A stretch of 64,000 nt of DNA from Rhizomicrobium electricum (GTDB lineage Bacteria > Pseudomonadota > Alphaproteobacteria > Micropepsales > Micropepsaceae). Shown piece after piece: positions 52,839-59,920 of this stretch. Where the stretch lies: contig NZ_JAASQS010000004.1 in NCBI RefSeq assembly GCF_011762045.1, forward strand, positions 62,001-126,000, read 5' to 3'. A program made the position numbers and the translations under genes. The notes beneath the pieces are model-generated. The model did no database searches. It had not been told where the DNA came from and saw nothing but the letters and a program-made list of their open reading frames with translations. Numbering within the stretch: the first letter of the stretch is position 1; each line of letters starts with the position of its first letter.

Positions 52839-53489
52839 CTATTCCGCCGCCGCGACGTGTTCCGGCTGGGTGTCGGCGTTGGTCTTGCGCCAGTCATGCA
52901 CCAGCAGCGCTGCCGCTTTCGGCGCCACCGTGTCGAACACGGCGAGCGGCAGGTCCGGTGCGCCGCGCAGAAGCGCGACTGCCGAGAAGCTGGCGCGGTC
53001 GAGGCCGAGGCCCCGGCACAATACCGCCAGCGGTTCGCCGCCGGCATCGCCGAGCACCAGCGACAGCGTCCGCCGCGGGATGGCGGAAAGGCGCGCCAGG
53101 GTGCCGAGGAAATCGCCTTGGCGGTTACGGGCGGCGGTGAGCACCGCGGTACGGTCGACCGGCAGCGGCTCCGGCACCGCGCCTTCCAGCTCGTTGCGCA
53201 TCAGGATTTCGCGGCGCAACGGTCCGGGCGCGGCGAGATAGAGCGCGTTCATCAGCTTGAGCGGGACATCGGCGTGGCCGGCCATGCGTCCAGCGAGGAC
53301 GGTTTGGGTTTCGCCGTCGGCTTCGCGCAGCGCCGTCTCGAACAGCGCGATCACCGGCGCGCGCATGGTGTCGTGCCAGTCGGACGGCCAATAAAGAACG
53401 AGATCGCAAAGTTCGCGGGCCAGAGGCGACCAACGCCGCTCTGCTGCCAAACCCAGAAGCTGGATCAACCGCTCCTTCGCGTCAGCCAT
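52839..53489 (-). CDS. DUF2336-domain protein
   Basis: A 216-residue helical, soluble protein. The C-terminal part (GLDRASFSAVALLRGAPDLP to AALLVHDWRK) and the central leucine-rich helices match DUF2336, a family common in Alphaproteobacteria, sometimes in regulators of stress or motility. The tail is acidic. The start with MADAKERLIQLLG is favoured; a longer frame begins eight codons upstream. Function unknown. Confidence 0.75.
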   Translation of the reverse strand: MADAKERLIQLLGLAAERRWSPLARELCDLVLYWPSDWHDTMRAPVIALFETALREADGETQTVLAGRMAGHADVPLKLMNALYLAAPGPLRREILMRNELEGAVPEPLPVDRTAVLTAARNRQGDFLGTLARLSAIPRRTLSLVLGDAGGEPLAVLCRGLGLDRASFSAVALLRGAPDLPLAVFDTVAPKAAALLVHDWRKTNADTQPEHVAAAE

Positions 53490-53566
53490 AACCCACCCCA
53501 CTACCCGAGGCACACTATAGCAGGGACATTAAGAATTTGTGGGAGAAGCCGTGCGGCTAACGGTCG

Positions 53567-54715
53567 TTAACCATCCAGTTCGATCCAGGTGTCGTTCCAG
53601 AAGCCGTTGAAGGTGGTGCGCACCGCCACCGTGTAGGCGCCCATGGCGTCGAACACGATGAAATCGCCGGGTGTGATGCTTTCCGGCAGCATCTGCGGCC
53701 GCGGCAGCACATCGAGCGTGTCGCAGGTCGGCCCGTACACGCGGTACGGCTTGGTCTTTCCCGCGAGCGGCATCACCCGCCCCATAGCGTCGCGGGTGAA
53801 GACGCGATTGGGATAATCGGCATCGAAGCCGGGCAGGGTGAGTTCGTCGAACGAGCCGTAGGTGCCGTCGTTGAGGTAAAGCCGGTCGTTCTTGCGCGAC
53901 ACAACCTGGGTGATGACCGATACGCCTTCCGCCACCAGCGCCCGTCCCGGCTCGCAATAGAGCGGCAGGCCCGGAATCTCGAGCGTGTCGATCGCTTCAC
54001 GGATGGTATCGAAATACCAGAGATAGGGCGGCACGTCGTTGTTGAGATAGGGCGCCGGGAAGCCGCCGCCGATATCGAGTGCGGTGATCTTGACGCCGGA
54101 ACGGTCGATGGCGCGGCGCACGATCTCCACCGCCTGGGCGTAGGAGAACGACGACAGGCACTGGCTGCCGACATGGAAGGTGATCGCCGGCTTGGCGCCC
54201 GCCGCGACGACGCGCTTCAACAGCCGGGCGCCTTCTTCCGGATTGGTGCCGAACTTGGACGAGAGTTCGAGCAGTGCGCCGCCGAGCGCCGCCGCCAGCC
54301 GCACGAAGACGCGGATCTTGGAGTGGTCGGGAATCTCGCCCAGGAGCTTGTCGAGTTCGTAATCGGAATCGACGACGAAGTCGGTGACGCCGAAATCCTC
54401 GAACGCGGCCTTGGCGTGGCCGGTGAGACGGACCGGCGCCATGAAGTGGCAGACCGCGTCGGGAAACCGCGTCTTGATCATCCGCACTTCGCCGAGGCTG
54501 GCGGTATCGAAATGGCGGATGCCGGCGTCCCACACCTGGTCCAGCACCAGCGGCGCCGGATTGGCTTTCACCGCATACATCGGTGTGCCGGGGAAACTGT
54601 CGAGAAAGCGCACCGCCGCGGCTTTGAACTTGGCGGGCTGCAGAGCGTAAATCGGCTCGATCGGCTTCAGCGTGCTGATGGCTTCTTCGACAGTGGCAAA
54701 ACGCGGAATCGCCAT
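53567..54715 (-). CDS. Ornithine/lysine decarboxylase (fold-type III, alanine racemase-like)
   Basis: A 382-residue PLP enzyme making putrescine (and possibly cadaverine). PLP lysine K50 is in PMYAVKANPAP; HVGSQCLSSFSYAQAV and ALDIGGGFPAPYLNN form the PLP phosphate/domain part; the catalytic Cys is in YGPTCDTLDVLP; YCEPGRALVAE and the end FNDTWIELDG-like GFWNDTWIELD are typical. This belongs to the eukaryotic-type L/ODC group common in Alphaproteobacteria. A long, well-structured leader of about 280 nt precedes it (see hairpin 54850-54900). Substrate preference between ornithine and lysine cannot be read directly. Confidence 0.92.
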   Translation of the reverse strand: MAIPRFATVEEAISTLKPIEPIYALQPAKFKAAAVRFLDSFPGTPMYAVKANPAPLVLDQVWDAGIRHFDTASLGEVRMIKTRFPDAVCHFMAPVRLTGHAKAAFEDFGVTDFVVDSDYELDKLLGEIPDHSKIRVFVRLAAALGGALLELSSKFGTNPEEGARLLKRVVAAGAKPAITFHVGSQCLSSFSYAQAVEIVRRAIDRSGVKITALDIGGGFPAPYLNNDVPPYLWYFDTIREAIDTLEIPGLPLYCEPGRALVAEGVSVITQVVSRKNDRLYLNDGTYGSFDELTLPGFDADYPNRVFTRDAMGRVMPLAGKTKPYRVYGPTCDTLDVLPRPQMLPESITPGDFIVFDAMGAYTVAVRTTFNGFWNDTWIELDG

Positions 54716-54849
54716 GGACAGGGTCTCGTCACGCGCGTCCAGGAAAAGTGGGCACCCGTTTTCCGTCCGGAAGCGCGATAAGCAAAACCGCCCACCGCCG
54801 CTACATGGGGCAGAGGGGGGTGGGGGTCAAGAGGCGCCGTAAAGAGGGA

Positions 54850-54900
54850 GGGACCTGGGAGCCGGTTTGGAGGGGATGTCCACCGGTATTCCCAGGTCCC
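54850..54900 (-). promoter_or_regulatory. Strong stem-loop in the decarboxylase leader
   Basis: Perfect 11-bp arms GGGACCTGGGA and TCCCAGGTCCC (54850-54860 with 54890-54900), with an inner CCGGT / ACCGG helix. On the minus strand it lies 135-185 nt upstream of the decarboxylase ATG. Alphaproteobacterial ornithine decarboxylase genes are known to carry the conserved speF RNA motif; this may be such an element, or a terminator of the Spy-like gene. Confidence 0.5.
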
Positions 54901-54997
54901 GCCTGCTCGATTGCGGGGGCAGTGCGAGCAGGAAGCAAAGCGACCGGACGACGCTTTGCACGCGCGGCGCGGCCCGCAACAAGCCGCGCCGGAAGGG

Positions 54998-55528
54998 TTA
55001 CTGCATCGGATGGTTCCAATCGCCGTGGCGGTCCATCGGCCCGCGGCCGTCATGGAAGCGCCGCATCATCATCATGCGATCGCCCATGTGTTCGCGCGCT
55101 GCGCGCTTGAGCACGGTCTGCTGCTCAGGCGTGAGCACCTTGACCAGGGCTTCGAGCGCCGGGGTTTCGGCCTTGAGGGCATTGAGGCGATCCTCGAGCC
55201 GGGCGATCTGGTGCTGGCGCAGCTCCATGATCGAGGCATCGCGGCCGGGCGGCGTGAAATCGGCGCACTTGGTGCTGTGCGCCTTGGCGTCCTTCAGCTT
55301 GATGTCTTTCCAGCGTTCGAACGCGCCTTTTTGCGACGAGGTCAAAGCAAGGCGGGTTTCGAGTTCCGCCAGCTTGCCGACCGCATGGGCGTAATGGTTG
55401 GTGCACATCTCGGCGTGATGCTTGGCGAAGTCCGCCGAGCGGTCGGGCGGCGGAGCTTGTTGGGCCAAGGCGGCCGGTGCAGCCAACGTCATGGCGGCCG
55501 CAAGTGTCAGAGCGGATACGAATTTCAT
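54998..55528 (-). CDS. Spy/CpxP-like LTXXQ-motif periplasmic protein
   Basis: A 176-residue exported protein (signal LTLAAAMTLAAPAALAQQ). It has two LTxxQ motifs, LALTSSQKGAFERW and KVLTPEQQTVLKRA, separated by a helical region, the hallmark of Spy/CpxP-type periplasmic chaperones. The tail is Met/His-rich (RMMMMRRFHDG, DWNHPMQ), suggesting metal binding. The wide frame to 55756 includes the divergent gene's region and is not used. Confidence 0.82.
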   Translation of the reverse strand: MKFVSALTLAAAMTLAAPAALAQQAPPPDRSADFAKHHAEMCTNHYAHAVGKLAELETRLALTSSQKGAFERWKDIKLKDAKAHSTKCADFTPPGRDASIMELRQHQIARLEDRLNALKAETPALEALVKVLTPEQQTVLKRAAREHMGDRMMMMRRFHDGRGPMDRHGDWNHPMQ

Positions 55529-55673
55529 GGGGTTCTCCCGGTGTTCGTCGGGAATTGAACGGCAGGCTTTGCGGCTTCCGTCTCGCCCGTCGCTGAATTC
55601 TGCGTCATGGAGGTTTTTGCGCCCGCCGGCGGAACGCCGTATACGCTCGGCCGGCGAACGAACGAGGCGAACA

Positions 55674-56435
55674 ATGCGGACGATTGTGGCGGTTCTGACT
55701 GCGGCGGGATTGGCGGCGGGACTGACGATGGCGGCGGGGGCCTGGCCGGGCGGCAAAAAAGTAGCCGTGGTTCTGACCTACGACGACGCGCTGACCTCGC
55801 AGCTCGACATCGCAATCCCCGCGCTCGATGCCGCCGGATTGAAAGGCACGTTCTTTGTGACCGGCTCGGGTCTCAAGCCCGAAACCATCGGCCGCTGGCG
55901 GGCGGCGGCGGCGAACGGTCACGAACTCGGCAATCACACGCTCTTCCACGCCTGTTCGCGCGCGAGCTATCCGGCGCCGGAGCGCTACACCACCGAGGCT
56001 TACACGGTCGACGCCATGCTGGCGGAAATCCGCACCATGAACACGATGCTGACCGCCATCGACGGCAAGGCCACGCATGCGATGGCGACGCCGTGCGGCA
56101 CGCATACGGCCGGCGGCACCGATTATCTGCCGGCGCTGCGCCAGAGCGGCATGGTGCGCTACGACCGCGGCGTCGTCGGCACGCCCGGCGATCCGCTCGA
56201 TGTGCCGAGCATGTGGTTCTCCGACAAGGCTACGGGTGCCGAGATGATCGCGGCGGTCGAGAAGGCCGAACAGACCGGCGGTATGATCGTGCTCGGTTTT
56301 CACGGCGTCGGCGGCGATTATCTGACCGTCTCGGCCGAGGCGCACGCCCAACTCGTCGCCTGGCTCAAGGCCCATGCCGATACCGTCTGGGTGGCGCCGT
56401 TCTCGACCGTGCTGGACGCGGCCGGCAAGAACTAG
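55674..56435 (+). CDS. Polysaccharide deacetylase-family protein (NodB fold)
   Basis: A 253-residue exported protein (signal RTIVAVLTAAGLAAGLTMAA). The NodB metal triad begins with VLTYDDALTSQLD (DD) and continues with ELGNHTLFHACSRA (H-x3-H). Family members remove acetyl groups from chitin, peptidoglycan or exopolysaccharide; some are xylan/sugar esterases. AACGAGGCGA gives the ribosome binding site. Divergent from the Spy-like gene and abutting the convergent DUF934 stop codon. Confidence 0.82.
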   Translation: MRTIVAVLTAAGLAAGLTMAAGAWPGGKKVAVVLTYDDALTSQLDIAIPALDAAGLKGTFFVTGSGLKPETIGRWRAAAANGHELGNHTLFHACSRASYPAPERYTTEAYTVDAMLAEIRTMNTMLTAIDGKATHAMATPCGTHTAGGTDYLPALRQSGMVRYDRGVVGTPGDPLDVPSMWFSDKATGAEMIAAVEKAEQTGGMIVLGFHGVGGDYLTVSAEAHAQLVAWLKAHADTVWVAPFSTVLDAAGKN

Positions 56436-56912
56436 CTACCGCATCGCGACGATCGTCGTCCGTCCGTCGGCGCTGGGCTGATAGACGTTGGTCATCTCGG
56501 TAAGCGCGCGCGCGAACAGTTCGGGAGTGATCGACGGCGGCAGTTCGAACGCGTCGACGCCGACCCGCTTGAGGAAGGCGATCTGGTCGTAGAGGAAATC
56601 GCCGCGCGCGCGGATTTCGCCGGTGAATTTAAGACGGGTGCGGAGGATACGCGCCCACGAGAACGGCCGCCCGTCGCGGAATTTCGGAAATTCCAGCACC
56701 ACCAGACTGAGCCGGTCGAGATCGGAGCCGAGCGCTTCCGGCGACTGGTCGGAATCCAGCACGATGCCGAGCTTCTGATTGCGCGCCAGAAGATCGCTGC
56801 GTTCGGCGCGGAAGCGCTTCAGCGAAACCACCACCGCCCCATCCGGCAGCGGCGCGTCGTCGGCGACCGTGACATACGTGTCTTCGGCAGGGAGGTTGTT
56901 TTTGATCAGCAT
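56436..56912 (-). CDS. DUF934-family protein of the sulfite-reduction operon
   Basis: A 158-residue cytosolic protein (DUF934: LKRFRAERSDLLARNQKLGI, LVVLEFPKFRDGRPFSWARI, YDQIAFLKRVGVDAFELPPS). The family sits beside cysI/sulfite reductase genes in many proteobacteria, so it is presumably an accessory of assimilatory sulfite reduction. Its ribosome binding site GGGAGGAAAG lies inside the left arm of a long palindromic repeat that fills the gap to cysI. The ATG at 56912 is favoured. Confidence 0.85.
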   Translation of the reverse strand: MLIKNNLPAEDTYVTVADDAPLPDGAVVVSLKRFRAERSDLLARNQKLGIVLDSDQSPEALGSDLDRLSLVVLEFPKFRDGRPFSWARILRTRLKFTGEIRARGDFLYDQIAFLKRVGVDAFELPPSITPELFARALTEMTNVYQPSADGRTTIVAMR

Positions 56913-56916
56913 GAAA

Positions 56917-57117
56917 CTTTCCTCCCTCGCGGAGTCGCGACAAGCGTACCGCACATCGTTCGAATAGCGGGGGAGGTGGACACGAAGTGGCCGGAGGGGG
57001 GACTGAAAACCGCCTCAGCCGTCCCGTCTTCCCCCCCTCCGTCGCCGGACGGCGACACCTCCCCCGCTATCTGCCAAGCGTGCGGCGTCTCTGCCGAAGC
57101 TCCGCGGGGGAGGAAAG
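56917..57117. repeat. Long palindromic (MITE-like) repeat between cysI and DUF934
   Basis: About 200 bp forming one inverted repeat. Outermost arms CTTTCCTCCCTCGCGG (56917-56932) and CCGCGGGGGAGGAAAG (57102-57117) match 15 of 16; a second, perfect 15-bp pair is ATAGCGGGGGAGGTG (56964-56978) with CACCTCCCCCGCTAT (57056-57070); a GGAGGGGGG / CCCCCCCTCC pair is nested inside. No ORF. It carries the DUF934 ribosome binding site in one arm and probably arose by insertion. Confidence 0.75.
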
Positions 57118-57122
57118 AAAGA

Positions 57123-58778
57123 TCAATGCGCCGCATGGAGCTGCTCCCCGTAAGCCACGTTCTTGAACGGCTCCATGCCGAGGCGGCGATAGGTGTCGAG
57201 GAAGCGTTCGCCCGGCCGGCGCAGCTTCAGATAGACATCGACCACGCGCTCGACCGCATCGGCGATTTCGTGCTCGCCGAAACCGGGGCCCATGATTTCG
57301 CCGATCGAGGCATCTTCCGCCGCCGAGCCGCCGAGCAGGAGCTGGTAGTATTCGACGCCTTTCTTGTCGACGCCGAGGATGCCGATATGCCCGGCATGGT
57401 GATGGCCGCAGGCATTGATGCAGCCGCTCATCTTGATCTTAAGTTCGCCGATATCCTCCTGCCGGTCGAGATCGGCGAAGCGTTTGGCGATCTCCTGGGC
57501 AACCGGGATCGAGCGCGCATTGGCGAGATCGCAGTAATCGAGGCCGGGACAGCAGATGATGTCGGTGATGAGACCGGCATTGGGCGTCGCAAGCCCGAGC
57601 ACTTGCAGCCGTGCGAACACGGCGGGCAGATCCTTCTGGCGCACATGCGGCAGCACCAGATTCTGTTCGTGGCTGGCACGGATTTCCGTCAGGCCGAAAT
57701 CGTCCATCAGTTGCGCCACGGCGTCGAGCTGGTCGGCACTGATGTCGCCCGGCACGCCGCCGATGGGCTTCAAGGAAATCGTCGCCACGGCATAGCCGGG
57801 CTGTTTGTGCGGCGTGACGTTGTTGACGATCCAGCGGCCGAGGTCCCCGTCGGTCGGCAAGGCTTCGTCGGTCAACCTCTCGAAGTCCGGCGGCGCGAAA
57901 TAGGCGGCGATGCGGGCGCGCTCTTCGTCCGGCACCTGCAAATACCCGGACGTCTTGATCTCCTGGAACTCGCGCAGCACCCGTTCGCGCATTTCGTCTT
58001 CGCCGATGCTGTGGGCAAGGATCTTGATGCGGGCCTTGAAGATGTTGTCGCGCCGTCCGTTCTCGTTGTAGACGCGCATGATGGCTTCGAGAAAACCGAG
58101 CAGATCGGGCTTTTCGACGAAATCGCCGACGACATAGGCGAGATAAGGCGTGCGTCCCATGCCGCCGCCGACCCAGACGCGATAGCCGGTGCGGCCTTCG
58201 TCGTTCTTGACGATCTCGACCGCCGCATCGTGATAGCGCAGCGCGGCGCGGTCGTGCGGCGCGGCGATCACCGCGATCTTGAACTTGCGCGGCAGGAAGC
58301 TGAACTCGGGATGCAGGCTCGACCATTGCCGGATCAGTTCGGCAACGGGGCGCGGGTCTTCGATCTCGTCGGCGGCGGCGCCGGCGAAATGATCGGCGGT
58401 GACGTTGCGGATGCAGTTGCCGCTGGTCTGGATGCAATGCATCTCGACGGTAGCGAGTTCGGCGAGGATGTCCGGCACGTCCTTCAGCTTCGGCCAGTTG
58501 AACTGCATGTTCTGGCGCGTCGTGAAGTGGCCGTAGCCTTTGTCGTACTTGCGGGCGATCTCGGCGAGCTTGCGCAGCTGGCGCGCCGACAGCGTGCCGT
58601 AGGGCACCGCGATACGCAGCATGTAGGCGTGAAGCTGGAGGTACAGCCCGTTCATCAGCCGGAGCGGCTTGAACTGGTCTTCCGTCAGCTCGCCGTTCAG
58701 CCGCCGCTGCACCTGAAAACGGAATTGCTCGGTGCGCTCGGCCACGAAGCGGGCATCGAACTCGTCATATCGATACAT
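57123..58778 (-). CDS. cysI: Assimilatory sulfite reductase, hemoprotein (beta) subunit
   Basis: Reduces sulfite to sulfide with siroheme and a [4Fe-4S] cluster. The 551 residues contain the ferredoxin-like and siroheme repeats (GYGHFTTRQNMQFNWPKLKD) and the cluster cysteines in CCPGLDYCDLANAR and MSGCINACGHHHAGH. No flavoprotein partner (CysJ) is in the window, so it may use ferredoxin. The longest frame starts at 58826; the ATG at 58778, with GAAAGGGATG upstream, is used. The stop of the preceding DUF2849 gene overlaps the start by 14 bp. Confidence 0.95.
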   Translation of the reverse strand: MYRYDEFDARFVAERTEQFRFQVQRRLNGELTEDQFKPLRLMNGLYLQLHAYMLRIAVPYGTLSARQLRKLAEIARKYDKGYGHFTTRQNMQFNWPKLKDVPDILAELATVEMHCIQTSGNCIRNVTADHFAGAAADEIEDPRPVAELIRQWSSLHPEFSFLPRKFKIAVIAAPHDRAALRYHDAAVEIVKNDEGRTGYRVWVGGGMGRTPYLAYVVGDFVEKPDLLGFLEAIMRVYNENGRRDNIFKARIKILAHSIGEDEMRERVLREFQEIKTSGYLQVPDEERARIAAYFAPPDFERLTDEALPTDGDLGRWIVNNVTPHKQPGYAVATISLKPIGGVPGDISADQLDAVAQLMDDFGLTEIRASHEQNLVLPHVRQKDLPAVFARLQVLGLATPNAGLITDIICCPGLDYCDLANARSIPVAQEIAKRFADLDRQEDIGELKIKMSGCINACGHHHAGHIGILGVDKKGVEYYQLLLGGSAAEDASIGEIMGPGFGEHEIADAVERVVDVYLKLRRPGERFLDTYRRLGMEPFKNVAYGEQLHAAH

Positions 58779-59100
58779 CGTCATCCCTTTCGGGGGCCGC
58801 CGGCGAGGTTGTGCCGGTGGAGCCATACTTCGCCTGCTTGCCGAGATCGGTGCGCACGCTCGGACCGGCGGCGCGGATGATCTCGCGCTCCTTCACCGGC
58901 CGGCCGTCCTTCACCTCGAACAGGTAGGGATTGACCACGAGATTGCGCGCCACGAACTCCTTGGCGGCGGCGAGGGCCGTGTCGGCCACGGCGGCGTCGG
59001 TGAAGCCTTCGGCCTCATCCAGATTTTCCACCCAACCGCCACCGCGCCAGTAGAGGACGCGGCCATCGATCAGCCGGTTTGCGGTAAGCAATTGAGGCAT
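58765..59100 (-). CDS. DUF2849-family protein of the sulfite-reduction operon
   Basis: A 111-residue soluble protein (LLTANRLIDGRVLYWRGGGW, then ENLDEAEGFTDAAVADTALA and KEFVARNLVVNPYLFEVKDG), matching DUF2849. It is the first gene of the DUF2849-cysI-DUF934 unit, a common alphaproteobacterial arrangement. Its end overlaps the cysI start, implying coupled translation. The start is uncertain: homologues begin near QLLTANRL, and ATGs up to 59154 are open. The upstream A/T-rich region near 59150-59190 probably holds the promoter. Confidence 0.85.
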   Translation of the reverse strand: MPQLLTANRLIDGRVLYWRGGGWVENLDEAEGFTDAAVADTALAAAKEFVARNLVVNPYLFEVKDGRPVKEREIIRAAGPSVRTDLGKQAKYGSTGTTSPAAPERDDDVSI

Positions 59101-59199
59101 CAGCGGTTTCGTTCCGAGTAGAAGGGGTAGTGTCGATGTCATACATGGCATCAATGTAGATAAAAGAAAAGAACAAAATGTTGCTGTTAAAAGTAATGC

Positions 59200-59775
59200 T
59201 CAGCGGCCCGCGGTCTTGACCCGGCTCCAGAACTCCGGCCGGACCATCACGCTACGCAAAGCGGCGAAAAGCTGCTCGCGGGTGGTGAAGTGACAGACCC
59301 GCTCGAAGTCGTCGATCGCCTTGATCTTGGCGCCGGCGCCGGTGGCGGCATCGGTGTCGGCGTCCAGCCATTTCGCATCGGCATTGGCGGGATCGCAATT
59401 GGGCATCACCGTCTGCCAGAAGCCGTTTTTGCCCACGACGATCAGGCCGTACATGTAGGCACTGTCGTTACGGTTGTAGGTACCGTAAACGAACACGTCG
59501 TAGCCATTGGCGGTGGTAAGGTAGTTCAGCACCACGGTGTGGGTCCGCCATGGGCCTTCGGTGCCCTTGGCGTCGAGATGCGCCTCGGCATAGTCGTACC
59601 AGCCGTCCGGTTTGGCCGTGAGCCGGGCATGATAGCGCCGGTCGCCCGAGCCGTAGGTCCAGTCTTTGCCGGTCGCAATCGGCTGGCGGGCTGCTGCCGG
59701 ATCGAGCAGCAGATCGTTGGACTCGTAGCAACCGGCGAGGAAGAGGCCGATCAGCAGGATCATCCAATACCGCAC
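59200..59775 (-). CDS. Lipoprotein of unknown function
   Basis: A 191-residue lipoprotein: YWMILLIGLFLAGC with a clean lipobox (LAGC). The mature part is beta-rich with Trp/Tyr and two further cysteines; no family recognised. The start is a GTG, with GGAGGG five bases upstream; an ATG four codons in (59763) is possible. The frame extends to 59838. Confidence 0.65.
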   Translation of the reverse strand: MRYWMILLIGLFLAGCYESNDLLLDPAAARQPIATGKDWTYGSGDRRYHARLTAKPDGWYDYAEAHLDAKGTEGPWRTHTVVLNYLTTANGYDVFVYGTYNRNDSAYMYGLIVVGKNGFWQTVMPNCDPANADAKWLDADTDAATGAGAKIKAIDDFERVCHFTTREQLFAALRSVMVRPEFWSRVKTAGR

Positions 59776-59920
59776 GATGCCCTCCGCGCCCTGATGCGAA
59801 GCACCGTCATTATAAGCGGGATTAGACGGAAGTCGCACATCCTGCAGGGCAAGCGCCGGGGTGTGTGCATTGCGGGGCTTGGTGCGTCTTCATTATGGTA
59901 ACGCTCACAGGGAGAACCAC

